Source of the DNA: an uncultured Christensenellaceae bacterium
GTDB lineage: Bacteria > Bacillota > Clostridia > Christensenellales > UBA3700
Reading direction: 5' to 3'
Length of the DNA stretch: 64,000 nucleotides
NCBI GenBank assembly: GCA_910587685.1
Contig: CAJUMY010000006.1
Span: 1-64,000, forward strand
The translations under genes were made by a program, and so were the position numbers. This document shows positions 1 to 8,003 of the stretch, in pieces. Below the pieces are notes generated by a model. The model saw nothing but the letters and a program-made list of their open reading frames with translations, had not been told where the DNA came from and searched no databases. Every line of letters begins with the position of its first letter. Position 1 is the first letter of the stretch.

Positions 1-3000
1 TTGTATCGAGTCCGCTTCCGAATACGAGCTCGCCGAAGTTTCCTCTCATCTCGCTCTCTTCGTCAATAGCGAACGTCGTTATATGCGATCCTGCGTCGGA
101 GTATCTTCCCGTGTCTTCGCCGTATATGACGATCTCTTCCAGTCCTTCGGGAAGTCCTACGAGGTGCACACCGTACTCCTTCGCCTTGCCGTTCTCTATT
201 CCGAATACGAACGGACTGTCCGTATTGTAGTTCCACGTAACTCCCGAGAGGTCGGGCGTGTACGGAGTTATATTCCAAACGAATTCGATATTATCGGGCG
301 TATTCCAGTTAGCGGAGTCTATGACGCTGAACTCAACTACGACCTTATACTCGCCTGCGTTCTCGCCCGTGAGGTTAGCCTCGGTATCGGCGCTGTAGCC
401 TATGGTGAGACCTTCTATTCCTTCAGAGCCGATGAGCGAGAGCGTATGGCTCACGCCGTATGCCCACACGTAGCTATCGGTATACTCGGCGTTACCGTTC
501 TCGGTATCTACCCACTTGAGAGACGAGATGTCGTAAGACGCCTTCTCTATCGTGTAGTCGAACTCGCACTCGCCGACTATTGCGTATTCGCCTTCGCGTC
601 CGTTGTCGAGCGTTATAACTACTTTATAATTTCCGGCGTTGGTAGGAGCTCCCGAAAGCGGAGTTCCGTCGGCGTTCTTGTACGTTATGACGAAGTTTTC
701 GAGCGTTAGATTGCCGCCCTCGAACTCTATCTCGACGGGTTGAGCCGACTTATTATACGTAGTAGTATTCTTGACGAGCCCTACTCTTACGGGATTCTTC
801 TGATCTCCCGCTTTAAAGCCCTGATACGACTCCGTTACTTCCTCTCCGCCCTCTATGAGCACGCAGTTAGTCGCGTTATACGATCCGCCCGACGCCCTGA
901 GCCTTACGCATACGTAGTAGTCCTTCTGAACAGTCGCGTCGTAGTCTGCGAATATATCCGCAAGCGTCATCTCTACAGTTTTGTCCGCGTTATAGTACGT
1001 GTACACTAACGCCCCCGTCGAATTGTCCGATACCGTAGGTACGAGTATTACCGTTCCGTCCTCTCCCGTCTGTTCGCCTTTAATCCACGTTACCGTTATA
1101 CGTTTCTTTATTATATTCCACTTATGCTTGAGATACTCGCTCGCCTGTATCTGCGAGTTAGTGGGCACGTTATAGTTCTTAGCTATCTCTTGATTAGTCA
1201 CGGTGAGAGCCGAAACTTCGGCGGTATACTCGCCTACCTCTCTGCCGGTTGCGCCCGTATTGTACGACGCGGACAGGAACGACGGAAGTCCCGACTCTAT
1301 AGACACGCTCTGATTGACCGCGTTATACTCGAGCTCGTCGGCGCTCCACTTGACGTTCGAGAAGTCTACGTCAGCCTTATCTACTTTGATATATATAGTA
1401 AAATCCTTGTACTGCTGAGCTAACGGCTTGCCGTTCTCGTCGTTGAACGCGTACGCGTCGTCGAGAGGCATTATCCTAACCGTTATAGCTACAGTATTAG
1501 TCGTTGCATTGGTCTGCGAACCATTAGTATATCCGTTAGAGCCGTACGACGCGTCTATCTTGACGCCCTGCGACGCGAGGTTAGATGTATTGATCGCGAA
1601 TACGTACGCGCTGCCGTTATACGTCACCGCAAACGGCGAACCTTGAGAGAGCCCCGCTCCCGACGCTATAGGCGTAGGTACTCCGTTATTCTGCGAGTAC
1701 TGCCAATTCACGCTGTCAATAACTACGTTCTTCGCGCTGACGGTGAACTCCTGACGAGCCTCGCCGCCTTCAAGCGAATAATTCTTGTTGTCCTTAGCCG
1801 CGTCATCCTTTAGCGTAGCTATGAGATAGTATGTGGACGGACTGAGAGCCGAAGCGTCGAGCTTGTCGCCCGTGACGGGTATCCTTACGCTCGGGTTTGC
1901 GGAATCGACGTATTCGAGCGTGAGCTTCACGTCGTCGCCGTCTATCATGTTATTTCCTTCCGCTCCGAACTTCACGTCGGAGCCCGCCTGCAAGAGGAAG
2001 CCTCCGCTAGTGGACGTGAAGTCTACCATGAGCGTCTTCTTCGTCACCGCTATAGTGAAGGTTCTCGAATTAGTATCTTCTTCCGTAAGGTCCGACGTAT
2101 TCCAACACCAGTCGACCTTCATATCGCTCTTGATAACGGCGCTGATAACGTAGTTGCCTACGTCCTTCACCTCAAGTCCCCAACCGTCGGTATCGTTACC
2201 GCTAAGAGTAACTCCCTCGGGAAGCGATAGATCGGCGTACTTCGCCCACTCGGACGAATAGCCTATGAGTGAGAACGTCTGTACTCCCGCATATGCTTTA
2301 CTGTTCTCCGATACGCTGACTATCGAGAGACGTCCTCTGTTAATCTTGACCTCGCAAGTGATATTATCAGCGTCCTTTATTACGTAGTTGCCGTAGTATT
2401 CGGTCTTGTCACTCTCCGACTTCACGAATATCGCCTTCGCGGTATACGTGCCTCGCATATTCGGCGCTACGTCTATCTGATCGAACTTCGTACCGTTCTC
2501 GGCAGTACCTGTGAATCTCGTCGCTATCACGGGTCTATCCGCGTAAATTTCGCTCTCGTCGGCAAACGCCGCGGGAGTTAGCACTCCCGTACTCGCATTA
2601 TACGACGGATTAGTCAGCGTCAATTCCTTAGGCGTGACTTTTATCTTGAACCACCTGACGGTGTCCGATTCCATATGCTCGGGATCGCTAACGTCGGCTT
2701 CACCTTGAAGTTTTGGCTTTCGCAGTTCGTATTCGGCATCTTTCTGTTCGTTAGTCCACCCCTTTTCAGCGCCTTCCGCATCGACTTCCGCCCTTACGTC
2801 GTCGAACCATTTCTGCTGAAGCTCTACCTTTGCCCAATATTCGCCCACGTTGACTCTATCGGACTCGGGATACGTTACCTTGATATATTCGTTCGCATGT
2901 TCATACCACTTCTTATTGTACCAACTAACGGCTTTAGCGTCTGTCGCGGCTATGGAGCTAAGCGTCTGCGAGCTACCGTTATACGTTGTATTCACGTCCT

Positions 3001-4126
3001 TTGGATCCTTCAATATAGCGCCTAAACCTATAGCGCTCAAATTCAAGTGAATAGCAGGACGAACGCCTAATGTACTACTAACATCGTTAGCTGCCATACG
3101 TCCATCATTATAAAGAAAGTTATTGCGACCTCCGACAAGCGTTATTCCAGATCTCAGCCAGGATCCTGTAAATTCGTAACCGTTTTGAATTCCTGTTTCT
3201 CCAGTATGTATCCTTTGCTTGTTGCTAAGACCCCATATGCCGTTCGTAGCATAGAACATAGGAAGATTAGTACTAGTATTAATATTATTACCACCAACCT
3301 CAGAAACCGATGGGAGCCAAATGTAATCTTCGCCCCACTCATCATATCTATGTCCGCCATATACCGATTCAGGCTTGACCCCGCTATTATTCGAACTCCA
3401 ACCCGATGTAAAGTCGCCTAAAGCTTCGTTTAGCCTATGATCTGTATTAATGTCGCCGTAACGAATAATTATACTTTCCGTCTGCTGATATATAATACTT
3501 TTAGGCTGCACGAGATAGTTCTCCGCAAAGCTATCGGCTCCTCCCTGAGAGAAAAGGTTCCACGTCGCATTGCCTGCATCAAGAAGTACGTCGTTCCTTA
3601 TCGTACTTCTGCTATACGCGTTATTTCCAATCTCTGTACTACTATAATCTACATTATATGAGGATTTTCCGCTACTGTCAGCAAGATACAACGTCACGAT
3701 AACGTTATCATTCCTCGCCTCCGTATCGGCAAGAGTTAAGGACGCGACCATCCACTCGAGTCCGCCGAGGGTTATGATGAAACCGTTATCCCTCTTAGTC
3801 TCGTCCGCTATCCTACTATTGATAGTGGACGCGGGAACTACGTAATACTGCTCGTTTGCGAGCGGCGAAGGAGAATTCTTGCCGTACTTCTCCCAGTCGT
3901 CGGTTCCGTTGGTCTTTATGTACTCTACAGGATTTGCGTCTCCGAATAACTGCTCTACGAGATCGCCCATAACGTTACCGTCGAAGTCTCCGCTATCTCT
4001 ATCGTACAGCTCCGCGCCTCCGCCTATATGTGTCGCAGAGCTAGTATCGGTAAGAGCCGACACTCTATCAGGAAAAGCAAAGAACGCCGTCGCAATGAGC
4101 GACAACGCGAAGACTATCACCGTCAT
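1..4126 (-). CDS. Large secreted DUF6273 / Ig-like (MBG-type) repeat surface protein, partial
   Basis: An open frame of 1375 codons without a stop runs off the left edge, so the C-terminus and any cell-wall or membrane anchor are outside the window. A hydrophobic stretch ending FPDRVSA is a signal peptide. Residues about 40-365 resemble the DUF6273 domain (IWLPSVSE near residue 269, SWLRSG, then GVRPAIHLNL near residue 355). The rest is a run of roughly 100-residue beta-type modules with recurring YNGSSQTL, YNKSAQPVEIEF and NAGNYKVV phrases, as in MBG/Ig-like repeats of clostridial surface proteins. Likely an exported adhesion or envelope protein; its ligand is unknown. The first in-frame ATG (4126) has no ribosome site and gives a signal peptide without basic residues; the well-placed ATG at 4172 is one base out of frame (separate entry). 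Upstream lies the putative invertible promoter, which suggests phase-variable expression. Confidence 0.85.
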   Translation of the reverse strand, partial: MTVIVFALSLIATAFFAFPDRVSALTDTSSATHIGGGAELYDRDSGDFDGNVMGDLVEQLFGDANPVEYIKTNGTDDWEKYGKNSPSPLANEQYYVVPASTINSRIADETKRDNGFIITLGGLEWMVASLTLADTEARNDNVIVTLYLADSSGKSSYNVDYSSTEIGNNAYSRSTIRNDVLLDAGNATWNLFSQGGADSFAENYLVQPKSIIYQQTESIIIRYGDINTDHRLNEALGDFTSGWSSNNSGVKPESVYGGHRYDEWGEDYIWLPSVSEVGGNNINTSTNLPMFYATNGIWGLSNKQRIHTGETGIQNGYEFTGSWLRSGITLVGGRNNFLYNDGRMAANDVSSTLGVRPAIHLNLSAIGLGAILKDPKDVNTTYNGSSQTLSSIAATDAKAVSWYNKKWYEHANEYIKVTYPESDRVNVGEYWAKVELQQKWFDDVRAEVDAEGAEKGWTNEQKDAEYELRKPKLQGEADVSDPEHMESDTVRWFKIKVTPKELTLTNPSYNASTGVLTPAAFADESEIYADRPVIATRFTGTAENGTKFDQIDVAPNMRGTYTAKAIFVKSESDKTEYYGNYVIKDADNITCEVKINRGRLSIVSVSENSKAYAGVQTFSLIGYSSEWAKYADLSLPEGVTLSGNDTDGWGLEVKDVGNYVISAVIKSDMKVDWCWNTSDLTEEDTNSRTFTIAVTKKTLMVDFTSTSGGFLLQAGSDVKFGAEGNNMIDGDDVKLTLEYVDSANPSVRIPVTGDKLDASALSPSTYYLIATLKDDAAKDNKNYSLEGGEARQEFTVSAKNVVIDSVNWQYSQNNGVPTPIASGAGLSQGSPFAVTYNGSAYVFAINTSNLASQGVKIDASYGSNGYTNGSQTNATTNTVAITVRIMPLDDAYAFNDENGKPLAQQYKDFTIYIKVDKADVDFSNVKWSADELEYNAVNQSVSIESGLPSFLSASYNTGATGREVGEYTAEVSALTVTNQEIAKNYNVPTNSQIQASEYLKHKWNIIKKRITVTWIKGEQTGEDGTVILVPTVSDNSTGALVYTYYNADKTVEMTLADIFADYDATVQKDYYVCVRLRASGGSYNATNCVLIEGGEEVTESYQGFKAGDQKNPVRVGLVKNTTTYNKSAQPVEIEFEGGNLTLENFVITYKNADGTPLSGAPTNAGNYKVVITLDNGREGEYAIVGECEFDYTIEKASYDISSLKWVDTENGNAEYTDSYVWAYGVSHTLSLIGSEGIEGLTIGYSADTEANLTGENAGEYKVVVEFSVIDSANWNTPDNIEFVWNITPYTPDLSGVTWNYNTDSPFVFGIENGKAKEYGVHLVGLPEGLEEIVIYGEDTGRYSDAGSHITTFAIDEESEMRGNFGELVFGSGLDT

Positions 4127-4172
4127 AACAACTATCAAGTTGTTGACCCTACTCCTCAACTTATTATTCATA
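4068..4172 (-). other. Frame-disrupted start of the surface protein gene
   Basis: The ATG at 4172 follows GAAAGGAG with about 11 bases spacing and begins MNNKLRSRVN, a basic n-region typical of a signal peptide. In this frame translation stops at a TGA at 4070-4068 after 34 codons. Dropping one A from the AAA run (TTT at 4140-4142 on the plus strand) would join MNNKLRSRVN directly to NLIVVMTVIVFALSLIA, giving a classic signal peptide in frame with the long open frame. Either an assembly error or a true frame-off allele. Confidence 0.75.
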
Positions 4173-4247
4173 GTTTTACTGTGCTCCTTTCATATTTAAC
4201 TTTCGTATACGTACGTTCCTTCGGCTCGATTTTGAAGAAACAAAATG

Positions 4248-4269
4248 AAGGTAAACCAAAATTTACCTT
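4248..4269 (-). other. Hairpin in the surface-gene leader
   Basis: A perfect 8-bp stem (AAGGTAAA / TTTACCTT) with a 6-base loop sits between the invertible segment and the surface gene start. On the minus strand it is followed by a moderately T-rich stretch, so it could be a weak attenuator. Function unknown. Confidence 0.35.
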
Positions 4270-4299
4270 TGAAACTGCCATTTTTACCGTAATTATGAG

Positions 4300-4324
4300 T
4301 ACATCTCCTACAACAAGAGATGTA
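4300..4324. repeat. Inverted repeat IR-L of the putative invertible promoter
   Basis: This 25-bp site is the reverse complement of 4457-4481 with a single mismatch. It is itself a dyad: arms TACATCTC and GAGATGTA around a 9-base asymmetric centre. Two inverted arms around a short asymmetric core is the expected layout of a tyrosine-recombinase crossover site. Confidence 0.75.
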
Positions 4325-4456
4325 CAATCTGAATATTTTTGGGTATATTGGAATATAAAATTTACGCTTCTGTGTATAATTGCTACAAAAACTGCAAAAA
4401 CTATTGACTTTCTTACATAAAATATTTAATATGATACTGTATAGATTATATGAAAA
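4325..4456. promoter_or_regulatory. Putative invertible promoter segment (inverton)
   Basis: This 132-bp AT-rich stretch has no gene, lies between inverted 25-bp sites and carries a good sigma-A type promoter (4404-4432) that now points right, away from the surface gene. Inversion would place that promoter on the minus strand with its -10 near 4349-4354, about 170 bases upstream of the ATG at 4172. A tyrosine recombinase gene ends 42 bp from the right repeat. Known invertible promoters of gut bacteria have this same layout; inversion here is inferred. Confidence 0.65.
4404..4432 (+). promoter_or_regulatory. Promoter inside the invertible segment, pointing right
   Basis: TTGACT (4404-4409), a 17-base spacer and TAATAT (4427-4432). 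In the orientation seen, it would transcribe antisense into the recombinase gene, leaving the surface gene without a clear promoter. Confidence 0.6.
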
Positions 4457-4481
4457 TACATCTCTTGTTGTAAGAGATGTA
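4457..4481. repeat. Inverted repeat IR-R of the putative invertible promoter
   Basis: Partner of 4300-4324, identical at 24 of 25 positions in inverted orientation. With flanking bases (4454-4484) it forms a perfect 13-bp hairpin with a GTTGT loop. It could also act as a weak terminator for the recombinase gene ending at 4523. Confidence 0.75.
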
Positions 4482-4522
4482 TTTAACTTCTATTTCATAT
4501 TTTTGGTAACCTGCAAAAACAG

Positions 4523-5473
4523 TTACTTTCTTATTTCCCTTATATCAAGAAACAGCCCGCCGACTTTATTCATCATCGCGCGCTTATGCGGCGTCAACGA
4601 GTGAACGTATCTATTCAACGTCACAGACGGATTCTTATGTCCGAGTATCTCCGAGAGAGTCTTAACGTCCATTCCGCGTTCCAACGCCCTAGTCGCAAAG
4701 GTATGTCTCAGCGAGTGAAATCCCCTATGCGGAATATTGAGCTTCTGCAATATGTTCTCGAACGTGCGTTGATAGGAACGCAGCGGCGTCTCCTTGCTCT
4801 TTCCGCTGACGACGTAATTGCTCCTGCTCTGCTTCTTCATCTGCCGAACTATTGGCAAGATCTGTTTTGGCAACGGGATCTGTCTGACTGACGCGGCGGT
4901 CTTCGGCGAATCGAGCACTTTGATATATACTCCGTCTTTCCATTGGTCGCGGCATGTCTTGCGAACCGAAATTATTCCGCTCTTCATATCCACGTCGCTC
5001 CACTCGAGTGAAAGCAGCTCTCCTATCCTCAGCCCGCTATACAGCGTGAGCAATATCCCGTAAAGTCTCGTATTATTCTTTTCGAGAATATACCGCTCTA
5101 TCTTCTTCTGCTCGCTCTCGGTGAAACATTCCACGTTGGCTTTCTCTGCTCTCGGTATCTCTATTCCGTCAGCTCTGTAACCGTCTGTCATATCGACGCT
5201 GACGGCTTTCTTTAACGACTTTTGAACGATAGCGACGATCTGTCCTACCGTTATAGCCGCCAGTCCTCCTCCCGTTCGCGTATTGCCCGACCTTGACAAC
5301 TCTACAGAAAACTCCTGCAACTTCAGCGAATCGATATCCTTCATCTCATAGTGTCCGAGTCTAGGCAATATATACAGCCTTATCGAACTCTCATACTTCT
5401 GATACGTTCTGAACTTTACGCTTGGCTTTATATACAGCTCTAACCACTTATCAAGCCATTTTTCATACTCCAT
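4523..5473 (-). CDS. Tyrosine recombinase / phage-type integrase
   Basis: A 316-residue site-specific recombinase that cuts and rejoins DNA through a tyrosine. The N-terminal about 90 residues form a SAM-like core-binding domain (YQKYESSIRLYILPRLG). The catalytic domain has the full set: Arg149 (GLRIGELL), a candidate beta-hairpin Lys191 (SPKTAAS), His253/Arg256 (HSLRHTFATRA), His279 (ILGHKNPSVT) and Tyr289 (LNRYVH). The ATG is preceded by CGGAGG with 8 bases spacing. It lies between a pair of inverted recombination-like sites and a tRNA-Leu gene, so two roles fit: the inverting enzyme for the neighbouring promoter segment, or a remnant integrase of an element once inserted at the tRNA. No other phage or conjugation genes are near, which favours the first. 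Length and active site are intact. Confidence 0.93.
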   Translation of the reverse strand: MEYEKWLDKWLELYIKPSVKFRTYQKYESSIRLYILPRLGHYEMKDIDSLKLQEFSVELSRSGNTRTGGGLAAITVGQIVAIVQKSLKKAVSVDMTDGYRADGIEIPRAEKANVECFTESEQKKIERYILEKNNTRLYGILLTLYSGLRIGELLSLEWSDVDMKSGIISVRKTCRDQWKDGVYIKVLDSPKTAASVRQIPLPKQILPIVRQMKKQSRSNYVVSGKSKETPLRSYQRTFENILQKLNIPHRGFHSLRHTFATRALERGMDVKTLSEILGHKNPSVTLNRYVHSLTPHKRAMMNKVGGLFLDIREIRK

Positions 5474-5914
5474 ATCATTTTCCTCCGTTAAATATTATGA
5501 ATAAAATTATACTTATTTTTCATACTTTTCGTACAGTTTACCGCATATTAAATTTTTCTTTTTTACAATTTTAATTAATTTATGAAAAATGTTAATAAAT
5601 AGCTAAAAATTCCTTAAAAATGTATGACAGAATAATTGCTATCAGCCACTAATTAAGAACAAAGCACTCATTAAGCAAAAAACAACGTTCTAAAAATGTG
5701 TTTTATATTGATATTTTTATAATTTTCCAAAGACATTTACATTTAGAAATTATATATCGTTAAATTTTCGCTAACGACAGATGCAGTTAACGATCTCATT
5801 ATTGCAAAAAAACGAGATAGCAACGCAAGGATATAAGTAATTAAATATCATATACAAAATCTTTCGCGTTCTGCTGAATTTAGCAACCTCGATTTTTACG
5901 GCGAGACGATATAA
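5474..5914. other. AT-rich intergenic region upstream of the recombinase
   Basis: No gene is seen. A TATAAT on the minus strand (5511-5506) about 35 bases before the recombinase start could be its -10 box, but no clear -35 stands 17 bases upstream. The right end (about 5901-5914) may hold a very decayed trace of another tRNA copy. Confidence 0.35.
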
Positions 5915-6005
5915 GGACGGTCACGCTTTCGGTTACGTGAAAAGACCTTGAGCAGGACGTTAGTCGGTGTCAAGGTCTTTGATCTGATGCCGAAGGCGGG
6001 ACTTG
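5915..6005. repeat. 91-bp direct repeat, copy 1
   Basis: Identical to 6048-6138 except for two bases, with a 133-bp period. It comprises the last part of a tRNA-Leu gene plus the downstream terminator region. It contains an 11-bp stem (AAAGACCTTGA at 5941-5951 and its complement at 5970-5980). Confidence 0.9.
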
Positions 6006-6049
6006 CGCGCTGATTCCAGCGCCGTCGAGCCTGCGAGACTAATGTTCGG
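5985..6049 (-). pseudogene. Decayed tRNA-Leu copy
   Basis: The 3' part (AAGTCCCGCCTTCGGCA, followed by TCA instead of CCA) matches the functional tRNA-Leu beside it. Further upstream only fragments align (CGCTGGAATCA against CGCTGGACTCA, and CCGAA at the 5' end). The anticodon loop, variable arm and part of the T arm are lost, so it cannot fold as a tRNA. Confidence 0.65.
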
Positions 6050-6138
6050 ACGGTCACGCTTTCGGTTACGTGAAAAGACCTTGAGCAGGACGTTAGTCGG
6101 TGTCAAGGTCTTTGATTTGGTGCCGAAGGCGGGACTTG
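6048..6138. repeat. 91-bp direct repeat, copy 2
   Basis: Second copy of the repeat at 5915-6005. It covers the terminator and the 3' 21 bases of the intact tRNA-Leu. The strong conservation of this part, compared with the decayed tRNA body of copy 1, points to a fairly recent duplication with local deletion, or to a recombination scar at the tRNA 3' end. Confidence 0.9.
6074..6113 (-). terminator. Terminator of tRNA-Leu
   Basis: An 11-bp perfect stem (AAAGACCTTGA at 6074-6084 and its complement at 6103-6113) with an 18-base loop lies just after the CCA end and is followed by TTTT on the minus strand. The same hairpin recurs at 5941-5980. Confidence 0.6.
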
Positions 6139-6203
6139 AACCCGCACGGTATTTCTACCACTGGATTTTGAGTCCAGCGCGTCTGCCATTTCACCACTTC
6201 GGC
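6118..6203 (-). tRNA. tRNA-Leu (anticodon CAA)
   Basis: An 86-nt class II tRNA with an encoded CCA. The acceptor stem GCCGAAG pairs with CTTCGGC. The anticodon stem-loop GGACTCAAAATCC shows CAA. There is a long variable arm (TGGTAGAAATACCG) and a T loop GTTCAAGTC. It reads UUG codons. The 3' end is duplicated just downstream in a decayed copy. Confidence 0.96.
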
Positions 6204-6309
6204 TAATAATATCGCTAGCTCCAAGATATACGCCTTTATATTAGCTGTAAAATCGAAATTCTCCGCCAAATATCGCATATATACGATAGCTATCTTCATT
6301 TTCTTAAAC

Positions 6310-6338
6310 AGTATATCACAAAGATATTGCGATTGCAA
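6310..6338 (-). promoter_or_regulatory. Promoter likely for tRNA-Leu
   Basis: TTGCAA (6338-6333), a 17-base spacer and TATACT (6315-6310) on the minus strand. It lies about 105 bases upstream of the mature tRNA 5' end, which would mean a long 5' leader. Confidence 0.55.
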
Positions 6339-6637
6339 GAATTTTTTATCACATTATCAACTATTCCTATTCCAAATAAACTCTTCGACCTTTTTTGAAA
6401 TACGCTGCCGATTTTTCAATATACTAACGCCGCGTAAAATAAAAAATACGCTAAAACTTTCGAATCAACGTATTGACATATGCTACTAATTGAATATGAA
6501 CTCAGTTAAAACAATATATTGATATATAGATATATGCGAATATATTAATATATATTTTTTCTCGGTCCGCCCCTATGCTAATATGCGAAAAGTTCTATCA
6601 TAACTCCGTCATAAATGAACATATGCGCATATGCGTA
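6339..6637. other. AT-rich intergenic region
   Basis: Mostly alternating A/T runs (around 6515-6560). No gene or convincing hairpin seen. Confidence 0.4.
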
Positions 6638-7075
6638 TCAGTACAATCGAAGAGATATTCTAACCGACGTGACGCCTTCGACGCTCTCCTTCGGTACAGC
6701 AATCTTTTTGATGAGCATTACTCTCGTACTATCGCTCTTATAAGCGTTATTCGGATAAGAAACGTATATTTTGAGAGTCTTTCCAACCTTGCTAACTCTG
6801 TCGATATTGACTCTCGATACGTTCTCGGCAATCAAAACGCCTATCTCGATCATAGTAAAGTCCTCAAATCCGTCCTCTATATCGCTGTCGGAATGAGCGA
6901 CAAAACGCGCAAAAGAGTTCTTCCCGTCAATCAATTTCGTCGAATTCTGCCCCATGCTCAAGTCGGTAACGTAATGTTCGTCGTCCAACGCGAAAAAATC
7001 TACGTTGACCGCGTTACATGAGACAAACGCCGTTACAAAAACAAGCAATAAAGATATTACGAGAACTTTCTTCAT
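6638..7075 (-). CDS. Small lipoprotein of unknown function
   Basis: A 145-residue protein starting MKKVLVISLLLVFVTAFVSC; Cys20 follows a hydrophobic signal and fits a lipobox, so it is probably attached to the outer face of the membrane. The ATG at 7075 is chosen because GGAGG lies 5 bases upstream; a longer in-frame version from 7117 lacks a ribosome site. The C-terminal half (VSKVGKTLKIYVSYP, KKIAVPKESVEG) has the strand pattern of PrcB-like small beta domains, but this is only a weak resemblance. Function unknown. Confidence 0.75.
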   Translation of the reverse strand: MKKVLVISLLLVFVTAFVSCNAVNVDFFALDDEHYVTDLSMGQNSTKLIDGKNSFARFVAHSDSDIEDGFEDFTMIEIGVLIAENVSRVNIDRVSKVGKTLKIYVSYPNNAYKSDSTRVMLIKKIAVPKESVEGVTSVRISLRLY

Positions 7076-7172
7076 AATTTCCTCCGTTAATTTAGATTTT
7101 ACCACTAAATCCGTCATTTTTCAATACTTTTCGAAAAAAAACAACAAATGACAAAGATTGGCAAATCAAAAT

Positions 7173-7985
7173 CTACCAAAGAAAAACGCAGGCATTTAGA
7201 TACTTCGAAATGCTCTCAAGAGGCAGTTTTCCCGTAGAGTGGATAAAGACCCTGCTCTTTTTACAATTAGATTTGACAAGTCTATTCTTCAAAGAACTCT
7301 TCGACTCGTCATTTTTGCTCTCGACCGACATATCGCCGCTTTCGATTGTATCGCTACAATGCTCTAAATCTTTCGCAATATTTTTTACGCGTCTCGCAAC
7401 TCCCGCGTTGCCGTCGAAAGTCCTAACGCCTAACGCTTCTATGTGATCTTTAAGATATACGTAATGCGTACAGCCAAGTACTATGCCGTCGATATCACCC
7501 GTATTCTTGAGCAATTCGTCAAGATACCTCTCCGCTTCCGATATATCTCCGCGCTCTATACGCTCTTGAAGACCGTCGCCGTTGACGTCAACGACGTCAG
7601 TATCCGTAGCGCCGCTTTTCAGTTTGATATATTTATCGCCGCAAAGCGTAGCGGACGTCGCTAGCGTAACTACTCTTTTGCAGTTCTTGAGCGCCGGTTT
7701 CAATGCCGGCTCAATTCCTATGATAGGTATAGAGTTTGTTTTGCGAAGTTTAGCCGCCGCCGCTGAAGTCAACGTATTGCAGGCTATCACAACTAAATCT
7801 ATACCAAGTATAGATAATTTATCAATGATACTCTTTGAGATATCAAAAAGCTCTTCGTTGCTCTTTTTAGAATAGGGAAGATTTCCCTCGTCGAGAAAAT
7901 AATAATAATCGGCGGAAGCGCTCTTCATCACTTCGCGAAGAGTAGTAATACCGCCGATACCCGAATCTATCACGCCGATCTTCAT
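7173..7985 (-). CDS. murI: Glutamate racemase
   Basis: A 270-residue Asp/Glu racemase that makes D-glutamate for peptidoglycan. Family signatures are DSGIGG at residues 7-12, ACNT with the first catalytic Cys69, and GCTHY with the second catalytic Cys172. The C-terminal about 45 residues (lysine- and serine-rich, ending NACVFLW) extend a little beyond the usual core. AGAGGGTG precedes the ATG. The start is 18 bp after the stop of the spore protease gene, so the two are probably co-transcribed. Confidence 0.93.
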   Translation of the reverse strand: MKIGVIDSGIGGITTLREVMKSASADYYYFLDEGNLPYSKKSNEELFDISKSIIDKLSILGIDLVVIACNTLTSAAAAKLRKTNSIPIIGIEPALKPALKNCKRVVTLATSATLCGDKYIKLKSGATDTDVVDVNGDGLQERIERGDISEAERYLDELLKNTGDIDGIVLGCTHYVYLKDHIEALGVRTFDGNAGVARRVKNIAKDLEHCSDTIESGDMSVESKNDESKSSLKNRLVKSNCKKSRVFIHSTGKLPLESISKYLNACVFLW

Positions 7986-8003
7986 ACGCTCACCCTCTAA
8001 AAA

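Noticed and set aside
83..3661. Several plus-strand frames of 60-208 codons across the left end
   Set aside because: All are antisense to the long minus-strand surface protein frame, whose repeats and domain phrases are convincing.
4299..4484. Both hairpins of the inverted repeats read as ordinary terminators
   Set aside because: They lack a proper T run, and their loop sequences are conserved as inverted copies, which terminators do not require. Terminator activity of the right one for the recombinase gene cannot be excluded.
4523..6203. Prophage or integrative element anchored at tRNA-Leu
   Set aside because: No capsid, replication, mobilisation or excision genes are visible; only an integrase-type gene and a duplicated tRNA end, and the two tRNA copies are too close to bound an element.
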